Shown piece after piece: positions 1-10,482 of a DNA stretch of 12,500 bases. A model generated the notes under the pieces. The model saw nothing but the letters and a program-made list of their open reading frames with translations. It did not search any database and was not told the DNA's origin. How positions within the stretch are numbered: position 1 is the first letter of the stretch; each line of letters opens with the position of its first letter. A program made the translations under genes and the position numbers. Origin of the DNA: Botryococcus braunii (lineage: Eukaryota > Chlorophyta > Trebouxiophyceae); contig MVGU01001462.1 of the NCBI GenBank assembly GCA_002005505.1, forward strand, positions 35,001 through 47,500, read 5' to 3'.

Positions 1-497
1 AACTCTACTGTTTTTAATGCAAGCCTTTGAATACTCGTGGGAGCATGTACTTTGAAATTGTGAGGTAGCGACCACTGCACAATGTGCTGTGGACGCTACC
101 CCCAGTAAATTCCAAGGTGGGAGGAGGACCTGCTGCCCCACTGCCGATAAACAGGCATATATACATATCCATACGAGCAGCACTTTCCACAACTTCCCCA
201 AGATGATGGTCCTTCCCCCCCCCCCCCCCCCCAACCCCCCGCGGCCCAGGGTGGGGCAGGAATAACCAGATCGCAGGGAACGGGAACGCCTGGACACCAA
301 TGGGGTGGACCGGCGTTACCAAAAAGCCCTGGCTGTGCAGGTAGAGGCTAATTGGGGTGTCAGGTAGCCCCGCAGGTATTCCCCCGGGCCGTTCTCGGAC
401 TAAGAGCTCGGCCAGCAGGGTCGACAGCAACACAGGAATGCATGCACGACCCATGCACTTGCTCTCCAGATTCAGTAGAAGTCAACTTTGAACCCAC
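1..497 (-). other. PEX13 3' flank or 3' UTR with a C18 run
   Basis: This follows the PEX13 stop codon. I see no convincing gene and no canonical AATAAA or TGTAA signal on the minus strand. It holds a run of 18 C at 215-232, followed by AA and six more C. A minus-strand frame of 146 codons spans 14-454, but it runs through this homopolymer, resembles nothing I know and could only be an alternative PEX13 tail if the donor-like sequence at the stop codon is used. The transcript end is probably here or left of the window. Confidence 0.4.
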
Positions 498-3406
<2,909 letters not shown>

Positions 3407-4192
3407 GGCCTGGCCCTAAGCCGAGGGAGGGCCTGGAGCTCTCGGAAGCTCCCAACTCACTGAAATTACTTCCGGATCCTTGCAAGCACGGTTTTATGTG
3501 CTTTTAGCCAGACTTCAGGAGATCTGACGGTCACAAACCGGTTCCCCTGCAACCGCTTGTGCAGGGAACACAGTAGAGTTTGTAGCCGCCTTGCTCAGCT
3601 CAACACCTTACGGCCCAACCCGTCACTAAGCCGCTCAAACAGGACTACCGTAAAAGCAACGCCCTATCGACAAAAGGCAGGTGCTCCGTCAGCGGAGAGC
3701 ACGCAGAAGGACTCGCCACTGAAGCACGTAAGTACCAGCACGAGGTGCAGTGTACATAGATCAGAAACGCACGCAATGCCCAGATACTCGCAGAAGGTTT
3801 CTTTGCTGTAGGGCCGTTGTCGATTTCGACACAGGTTCTCGACCAGAATCTGCGAGGCTCTTGAATTGGTCGAAAGCACGTGACGGTCGGTCGGCACGCA
3901 CCGATTGTAGCGCACATTGCGCTTCTGCATGCTGCTGTACCAATAGATCTCGCGTGACACCTCTCAGCGAAGAGCATTAAGTCATTGGCATCCACCATCT
4001 ATTATGATAAGAACAAAGATCGTCTGCTTTTCGTCGGGTGTCAAGCCATGTAACAAAGGCGCAGGAGAAGGGAGGTGATCAGGAAATGCTCTCGCATTTA
4101 AGCACAAAACAGTTTCTTATGCGCATTGTTTATTGTAACCACTATCTAAATTGAATTTAACTGTGAAAGTCAAAAGTTGCATTGCAAGGGTG
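3407..4192. promoter_or_regulatory. Divergent promoter region between PEX13 and DOLPP1
   Basis: The 786 bases between the PEX13 start codon (minus strand) and the DOLPP1 start codon (plus strand) must hold both 5' UTRs and promoters unless other genes intervene. Short open frames on both strands (for example 3557-3811 plus and 3664-3960 minus) look non-coding and match nothing I know. I see no clear TATA box at a convincing distance and no tandem repeats, in contrast to the rest of the window. Confidence 0.55.
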
Positions 4193-6829
4193 ATGTCTAC
4201 GACGGTTGCCCATAAACCATTGGGCGTAGCTTGCATAGACGGCGCAAAATATGATACATCGGATCCTTTGGGGGAAATGCTGGCTTTTATATGCATGGCT
4301 CCGTATCTCCTTGTGATGTGTCAGGCGGCGGTGAGTTCGCACATTCTAGCTGTTGAATATCGGTTGCGGGGGTTTTGTTTTCCCGTCGAGTCCTTACGCG
4401 TACAGGCAGCAAAGTTTCTTAAAGGTTTCCATGCAAAGTTTTTATCAAATTCCGAAGTTATGAGTTAGTATTCTCGTTCAAATCAAGGTATGATCGGCCT
4501 GCAATTGATCTCATGTATGACCACCAGGTTGCCTACAGCCGGAGGGAACTTCATGCAGTTACAGCAGTAGGTGGTTTGGTTGCCAATCATCTGTTGTCTA
4601 AGGTCCTTAAAAATGCTCTCAGACAAAGGCGGCCCCTAGGGTGTCATGCCCTTGAGATATGCCACGAGTTTGGGATGCCATCAGCCCACACACAGGCACG
4701 AACCCCACGCTGTTCAATCACGTCCATAATGCATGTCAACATCTATCCGCAGGTTGGTTGTATGCTAATGACATTTCAGAAGGGCTAGGAGCTGGTTCTG
4801 CAAGTCTCCCATGCCCTCAAAGAAATTTGATGCCTATGATCGTTGCACCACAATGCGTGGATCGCTTCTAGAGCGTCCATTGAACATGTGGACATGCTGG
4901 TAACAGATGATGTTCTTCATGTTCGGGCTGTACATACTGATGGTGACCCGCAGTCCCGCCTCCCACAGATATGTACATGTGGCAGAGGGGGGTGTTTTGG
5001 GACTCATGTCCTGCTTGGTGGGATACGGGAGGATCTACCTTGGATACCATGACCTCCTACAGGTAAAACAGCTGACCCTTTGGCCTTTATCAATTCCCCT
5101 TCTTCTTGAGTCATGAATTCTTCTTCTTCTTCTTGAGCTGCACGGTTACAACCTGCATACAAGACAATGCTACAGCATGTATACAAGATGGACTTTGCAT
5201 GCTCATTCAGTGGGGTTGTAGGATTGGGATTGCACCTTACATCGTATGGGGGAGGCACCCATATAAGAAAAGATTAGACACTTTAGTGGGCCTCGGAGCA
5301 ATGGACTGTGCTGCGGCGTGATGGCCCTGGTGGGGAGTGTTGCTGGGATTTGTCAGTAACGGCTCGTGCTTACTACAGCCTACTTATGCTGTTGTGTGCT
5401 GTGGGGCCACGTTGCGCATCTCACAGACAAGACAGACAGACTTTGGACGTTGGGGCTGGCAGAGAGTGGTTGGAGGGGTGGCAGAGAGAGTGGTTAGAGG
5501 TGTGGCAGGGGAGTGGTTGGAGGGGTGGCACGAAGTGGGTGGAGGGGTGGCGAAGAGGGGAATACACATTGAGTGAACACTGAGAGTGTGTCAACAGCTC
5601 CGTAATTGAGGAACCACAACTTTTGGAGTTCGGTTAGAACGCCAGGTGCCCCATGTGAGGTGTTGTCGCTTTGAAAGGGCTCTGATTTGGTGGTCTCTGG
5701 TGTGCTTACCACCAGGTGCGTGTTGTGATATAGAGCACAGCAACCTGCTACCTATGCTGCCGTGAAGAGGGGAGAGTTCATTGCGAACTGCATGACTAAC
5801 AAAGAGGGGCAGAAGGGGGAGGGCACGGAGGGGATAGGCAGGGCCAGAATCTTGGGGTCCTCAGGGTTCTGCGGTACTGGAGGTTAGAGCAGCTCTACTG
5901 TCAGGTAGGACAAAAGCGGGTTTCCGGGAGGAGTTCTGCTCTGCCGAGGCTTCCGCTTCGCTTAAGTTGCGGATGGGGCGATGCAGATGTCAGTCACTGG
6001 TCTAAGGGAATTAAGAGTGATGGGGCCAGATTAAGAACTGGTGGCCTTATAGGCCCGCAGTCGTATGTTTGAAATGCCAGTGCTTTTGCGCATGCTTCAA
6101 TTGCCAGTGCTTTCGTGCCAATATCAATACTTCAAATGCCAGAGTTCTCATGCTTTCCCATCCCTGAAGTGTCAGAGCTTTCGTACTTTCACATGCGTGG
6201 ACACGCCGGTGCTTTCGCATGCCTGAAATGCCAGTTTCTGTCTCGCATACCTGAACTGCCGGTGCTGCCACTGCTGTTTCGCATGCCTGAAGTCCCATTA
6301 TTTTGGTGCTTTCATATGCCTGGACATGCCCGTACCGCAAGTCGAAATTCCAGTGCTGTGTCGCGTGTCTGATATGCCAGTGCTTCCTTGCATGCCTGAA
6401 ATCCCAGTGTTTTGGTGCTTTCACAGGCCTGGACATGCCAGTGCTTTCTCGCATGCTTGAAATGCCAGTGCTTTCGTGCTTTCCCATGCCAAAATTCCAT
6501 TGCTTTCTCGCATGCCTGACATGCCAGTGTTTTCGGATGCCTGAAAGTCCAGTACTTTTGGTTGTTCCACAAGCCAGGCGGTTTCCGTGGCTAAGACTGA
6601 GGTATGGGGGCTAGAGGTGGCCTGCGGGGCTGTGGTTGGGGTGCTTTTTGCTGCTGTGTGGTTTTGGCTGACCAAGCTGGCGGCCCATAGTTTGTTTCCC
6701 GGGATTGCGACTTCCTGGATTGGCAGGGCGTTTCTGCTAAGGGATACCTTCCAGCAGGGCGCAGACTTCCCCTACCTCGAGTATTGCCAGGTGCTGCCAT
6801 CGCTTCTAGTGCATTCCCTCTATCCATGA
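4193..6829 (+). CDS. DOLPP1: Dolichyldiphosphatase (PAP2 superfamily; DOLPP1/CWH8, plant LPP-gamma type), multi-exon
   Basis: The enzyme removes a phosphate from dolichyl diphosphate on the lumenal ER side, recycling the carrier for N-glycosylation; the plant homologue has also been described as a plastid phosphatidate phosphatase (LPP-gamma). Exons: 4193-4330, 4528-4695, 4907-5062 and 6617-6790 or 6829, all joined in phase 0. Exon 1 gives LGEMLAFICMAP, and its join to exon 2 restores the family spacing up to RREL exactly. The PAP2 motifs are K74-x6-R81P82, PSAH at 97-100, and R144-x5-H150 in GRIYLGYHDLLQ; Gly replaces the usual Ser and Gln the classical Asp, the latter also seen in DOLPP1 proteins. 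Exon 4 carries the last membrane segment, then LFPGIATSW, LLRDT and LEY, all family landmarks. Four hydrophobic segments are visible. The start is the first in-frame ATG after a stop at 4148. Read-through to the stop gives 224 residues, near the 226-238 of relatives; see the alternative last exon. Confidence 0.9.
4331..4527 (+). other. DOLPP1 intron 1 (GT-AG, 197 nt)
   Basis: The donor GCG|GTGAGT and the acceptor ccaccag|GTT sit in phase 0. Removing it puts CQAA directly before VAYSRREL, giving exactly the residue spacing seen in human and plant homologues between the first membrane segment and RREL/KREL. Confidence 0.9.
4696..4906 (+). other. DOLPP1 intron 2, apparent GC-AG intron (211 nt)
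   Basis: Homology requires PSAHTQ to be followed at once by MMFF. The only donor that does this is CACACAG|GCACGA, a GC donor; the acceptor is gctggtaacag|ATG. No GT donor near the exon end keeps the frame and the catalytic PSAH motif intact. GC-AG introns are a known minority class, but the donor otherwise matches the consensus poorly. Confidence 0.75.
5466..5556. repeat. Four-copy 22-24-bp minisatellite
   Basis: Copies start at 5466, 5490, 5513 and 5535, so the spacing is 24, 23 and 22. The core is GTGGTTGGAGGGGTGGC followed by a variable purine-rich end. The strand is strongly G-rich. It lies in DOLPP1 intron 3. Confidence 0.88.
6050..6565. repeat. Degenerate tandem array built on GCATGCCTGAAATGCCAGTG
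   Basis: About 18 imperfect units of roughly 25-40 bases follow the pattern GCATGCCTGAAATGCCAGTG then CTTTC and a variable end. Some units insert TTTTGGTGCTTTCA. GCATGC (its own reverse complement) and TGCCAG recur throughout. It fills the last third of DOLPP1 intron 3. Because many units lack stops, open frames of 85-146 codons run through it on both strands; they look repeat-derived rather than genic. Confidence 0.85.
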
Positions 6830-6859
6830 GATCATAGCCAGTCAGTTTCCTCCACACAG

Positions 6860-7046
<187 letters not shown>

Positions 7047-7532
7047 GAAGGAAAGTCAAGCGCAACGACATGTTCGCCACAGATTCCTTCATGTCGTTCC
7101 GTGGGTCATGGCTGAATGACTTAACTGAATCAATATGTACTAAGCACAGCAACACCTCCCCCCCCCCTCCTTTTTTTCATTCATGGTAGGAGGGACATTG
7201 TCGGGGCTTGACTGGTAGGGCTGAGGTTGGACAGGCGCTGGAGACAAAAGGGCACCCCATGAGAGCTGTGGACATGTCATATATGTCGCCCGTTAGGATT
7301 ATGACTCCAGGTAAATTGGAGTGACTCGGCTGTAGCGGCCGGTCTATTCCGAGTGTCAGCCCATGTCAAGGGTATTGGGTAGAAGGCATGAGGGCATGAC
7401 CCCTCGGTATGCCCTGCCGTGCTTCTGCTGCAACGCTGGAAACAGCAGCAATGCATGGCTCAAACCTCATTGCCAAAGAAGAAAGAGTTAGGATAGGTGT
7501 CACGCTTTATTCTAAAGAAGGAAAAGGAGTAA
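7047..7532. other. Unassigned stretch between the CA tract and the candidate last exon
   Basis: This is ordinary mixed-composition sequence, with a C/T-rich run at about 7158-7177 (C9, T7). I see no conserved coding signal on either strand. It is either DOLPP1 3' flank or intron. Confidence 0.5.
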
Positions 7533-7562
7533 GTGCGTAGCAAAGTCATCGGTATATTGCAG

Positions 7563-7880
7563 GCAAAGGCCACCCAGAAACTCTCTCGGGATACACAGCT
7601 TTTAGTGCTTGGTAGGCTGTGCAGGTCGGCAGTTCGGCTATGGGATTGCCCACGTTGGCACGCGTGCCCATACAGAAGCTTGTATTTTACTTCGAAGCTT
7701 GCATTTTACTTCAAAGTATTCGTGCGAAGTATTAATGCGAGAAGGAGCCGCTTTGCTGACCTTCAAAAGCGTATGCATTCGTCAATGAGAGGCGCAAAAT
7801 GCCGCCCGCAGGATTCCTTGACTCTAAACGAAAAAACTTATTTAGTTCTGACAGTATGTACCTTGACGGTATCAAGATAG
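7563..7880 (+). CDS. DOLPP1: Candidate alternative last exon of DOLPP1
   Basis: A donor at CAG|GTGCTG (after 6790) joined to the acceptor tatattgcag at 7562 keeps phase 0. It gives LEYCQ-AKATQK, which lines up with EYDNARAARK in plant LPP-gamma and has the basic, hydrophilic tail typical of the family. The read-through tail (VLPSLLVHSLYP) resembles nothing. Against this, the open frame then continues for 105 codons to TGA, much longer than relatives, and runs through a 19-bp tandem duplication, so another intron or an earlier end is likely. The exon start is moderately supported; the end is not. Confidence 0.4.
   Translation, partial: AKATQKLSRDTQLLVLGRLCRSAVRLWDCPRWHACPYRSLYFTSKLAFYFKVFVRSINARRSRFADLQKRMHSSMRGAKCRPQDSLTLNEKTYLVLTVCTLTVSR
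7675..7712. repeat. 19-bp tandem duplication
   Basis: GAAGCTTGTATTTTACTTC at 7675-7693 is directly repeated at 7694-7712 with one T-to-C change. It lies inside the open frame of the candidate DOLPP1 last exon, where it shifts the frame by one base relative to a pure codon repeat. Confidence 0.93.
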
Positions 7881-8070
7881 AAGTTGTCACAGGGTGCCAC
7901 ATGCAGTTGACCAGTTTCATGGTTTGATGATGAGCTGACGCTCAATAATCACCGAAATGTGCATTGCAACGCCCTCATGGGGCACCATGCCGTGGGTACA
8001 GCATGGCATAGCTACAGCCCGCTGGCTGGCGTGGCCTCATTTCTGCCCCACGGCTTAGTTCCCTAGTTAG

Positions 8071-8276
8071 GATGGGGATGCCAATGATGTTCCTTAACTA
8101 ACCCCTATGATGGGGATGCCAATGATGTTCCTTAACTAAACCCTAGGATGGGGATGCAAATGATGTAACTTAATCCTAGGATGGGGATGCAAATGATGTT
8201 CCTTAATTAAACCTTAGGATGGGGCTGCAAGTGATGTACTTAACCCTAAGATGGGGATGCAAAAATGATGTTCCTT
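8071..8276. repeat. Six-copy 38-bp minisatellite with shortened units
   Basis: Copies begin at 8071, 8109, 8147, 8180, 8218 and 8250, with spacing 38, 38, 33, 38 and 32. The unit is GATGGGGATGCMAATGATGT, then TCCTTAACTAAACCCTAG. The short units have lost TTCCTT-type bases at the same place. Outer copies are mutated relative to the second and third, as expected from unequal exchange or slippage. Confidence 0.93.
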
Positions 8277-8527
8277 CTGCCCGAGGAAGCCCCAGAGTGT
8301 TGGCAGGCCTTACAGTCCAAACAGGCTACATGTCAAATCAGGCGCTTAACATTCAGTCCGAACACGTTGAAATAAATATGTACATTCTCGCCCATTGGGA
8401 ACCCCTGGGCTCCTGCATACCAGCATATATTACACATGGTTTACGGATTAGATTTTACATCGCGTTTTATTTGAATTACCGCGTCCTATCCTATCCCGCC
8501 TCGAGAGCCTTCCCTGCACGCTGCTGC
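8277..8527. other. Unassigned stretch after the minisatellite
   Basis: A plus-strand frame of 106 codons crosses 8219-8539, but its first part is repeat-derived and the rest resembles no family I know. No RNA gene or promoter is evident. Confidence 0.4.
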
Positions 8528-8634
8528 CCGCCAGGGTGATGTGGGCTGTTACCACGCCATAAACTGTTTATTGCAAGAAACAGTTCATTTTTTGCGGGGT
8601 TCCCATTCCTCATCAGCCCACATCGCCCTGGCGG
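8528..8634. repeat. Foldback: 21-bp inverted repeat with an inner 8-bp stem
   Basis: CCGCCAGGGTGATGTGGGCT plus G at 8528-8548 is matched by its reverse complement at 8614-8634 with one T/C difference. Between the arms are 65 bases holding a second stem, AACTGTTT (8562-8569) and AAACAGTT (8578-8585). No flanking target-site duplication is evident, so a MITE origin is possible but not shown. The + strand TTTATT at 8567-8572 reads AATAAA on the minus strand and could serve as a polyadenylation signal for the minus-strand gene. Confidence 0.85.
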
Positions 8635-8770
8635 AGGTTCCGTACTGTAGCATTTCATTTGCATAATCCTTAAAAAAATATTTGCACAATCCTAAAAAGC
8701 AGATGCTCTTGAACCCACGAGCCCACATCAGCAACATCTCGCAGAAAACATGTCACGCACACTGAGAGTA

Positions 8771-8932
8771 TCAAGGCAAGAAGGCCCATGGCCATAATTC
8801 CCGGACTGTTGATCCATCAGTAGTAGTACTCGAAGTAGTGCTCGGCAAGGAGGCGCTGACCTCATTTGGGCCACCTGCTTGACCAGTCTGTGCAGCAGGT
8901 CCACCTATCAGTGCTACACCTGGGCTAATCCG
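8771..8932 (-). CDS. Candidate 3' exon of the unknown minus-strand gene
   Basis: The minus strand shows a good acceptor (tttaaggacagctttcag) directly before an open frame of 53 codons plus TGA, starting RISPGVALIGGPAAQTG and then Ser/Thr-rich. A second frame from an acceptor at ctgctgcacag is also open (LVKQVAQM, ALLRVLLLMDQQ) and runs further down to about 8727. The two cannot both be right, and the second has better phase agreement with the candidate exon at 9523. I do not recognise either product. Confidence 0.25.
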   Translation of the reverse strand, partial: RISPGVALIGGPAAQTGQAGGPNEVSASLPSTTSSTTTDGSTVRELWPWAFLP

Positions 8933-9046
8933 CTGAAAGCTGTCCTTAAATAGAATATACTTACACGTTTCCTGCCTGGTGACTACTGTGCAATGTATAG
9001 CACATTCTTTTCGCTACATTGCTTGAGGAAGGCAGTCCTTTCCCCA

Positions 9047-9446
<400 letters not shown>

Positions 9447-9482
9447 TGCGCATGCGCGTGCACATATGCAACTGTACGTGCA

Positions 9483-9507
9483 GGCTGCCGGGTGCAGCCC
9501 GGCAGCC
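9483..9507. repeat. Perfect 10-bp GC-rich hairpin
   Basis: GGCTGCCGGG (9483-9492) and CCCGGCAGCC (9498-9507) are exact reverse complements around the loop TGCAG. It stands just outside the compound microsatellite. No function can be read from the sequence. Confidence 0.85.
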
Positions 9508-9522
9508 GCACTCCTTGCAAGG

Positions 9523-9696
9523 TCACGCATGTGCTGTGCCGGCAGGAGGATCCTGGATGAGGCGGGCCAAGGCGGCTGTGTCAATGGAGCGTGCCCGAGG
9601 GTCCCCCTTGTCCTCGCCTCCGCCCTCTCCCTCATCTGTCTCAGACAGTGTGGTCAAGTTGCTGGCCGACGAGCGCCGTGAAGGCAGTCCTGACCC
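9523..9696 (-). CDS. Candidate exon of the unknown minus-strand gene, acidic Ser/Gly-rich segment
   Basis: The minus-strand frame after the acceptor caaacaaacag (9697) starts [14 protein letters not shown], then an acidic Glu/Gly stretch, then [14 protein letters not shown], and closes at TGA 9525-9523. Codons are mostly G/C-ending. The start phase (0) agrees with the donors at 10482 and 9860. An alternative acceptor at 9715 would add six residues, and a weak donor GC|GTGACC overlaps the stop. A plus-strand frame is also open here, which lowers confidence. The product is not recognised; it looks like a disordered linker followed by a helix. Confidence 0.35.
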
Positions 9697-9860
9697 CTGT
9701 TTGTTTGGCGAACTCTATTCCCATCCACACACCCTCGAGTCAGAGCCACACATCATTGCCACCACACACTTATAGTGGCTCTCTAATCTTTCTCCGTTGC
9801 CTCGACGCCTAAGAAGACGAATCAACGTTCTACCTAAAATAGAACTACCCGATGCCTTAC

Positions 9861-9997
9861 AAAGCGTTCTACCAGCTCATAAAACACCTCCTTGTGCCAC
9901 TCCTGGGTCAGTACCCTCTCAGCTTTTCTTTTCGATTCAGTTCCATGCAGGAAGTTAAAAACCATAACACCAGAAAACCCGTTGTTCAAATATCGAG
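9861..9997 (-). CDS. Candidate exon of the unknown minus-strand gene
   Basis: The minus-strand frame here is open and protein-like (GFSGVMVFNFLHGTESKRK, then QEWHKEVFYELVERF) and ends at a good donor, TTT|GTAAGG, in phase 0, which suits the next candidate exon. Its upstream boundary is unclear: the only acceptor keeping the whole frame is the weak ctgtaag, while a much stronger one (catatctttccag, ending at about 10033) leads into a different frame. The plus strand also has a 64-codon frame with an amphipathic start (MPYKAFYQLIKHLL), so strand is not certain. Confidence 0.3.
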
Positions 9998-10110
9998 CTT
10001 ACAGTTAACTTTGCATAGCCAGCCCACTAACGCTGGAAAGATATGAAAAGATGTGAGGCTTGCTCTCACGTGAAGCCCGTAGGGAGCACAATAAGATACA
10101 AGGGTGGAGC

Positions 10111-10398
<288 letters not shown>

Positions 10399-10482
10399 TC
10401 AAATCCACGCATTGATGCATGTGCGCACGGAAGAAAGCCGAAAAAACAATAAAGAAATTGAGAAAAAGCCAAGGTGGCCGAC

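Larger units (their letters stand above)
5063..6616 (+). other. DOLPP1 intron 3 (1554 nt) with two repeat arrays
   Basis: The donor is CTACAG|GTAAAA; the acceptor ctagag|GTG has a weak pyrimidine tract but is fixed by phase and homology (LLQ|VACGAVVG). The intron contains a TTC run at 5118-5135, a 22-24-bp tandem repeat at 5466-5556 and a degenerate array at about 6050-6565. I see no conserved coding sequence in it. Confidence 0.85.

Noticed and set aside
14..454. 146-codon minus-strand frame beyond the PEX13 stop codon
   Set aside because: It runs through a C18 homopolymer, resembles no family, and is not needed to complete PEX13.
3557..3811. 84-codon plus-strand frame in the divergent promoter region
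   Set aside because: No recognisable domain, no supporting splice structure, and overlapping open frames on the other strand of equal length.
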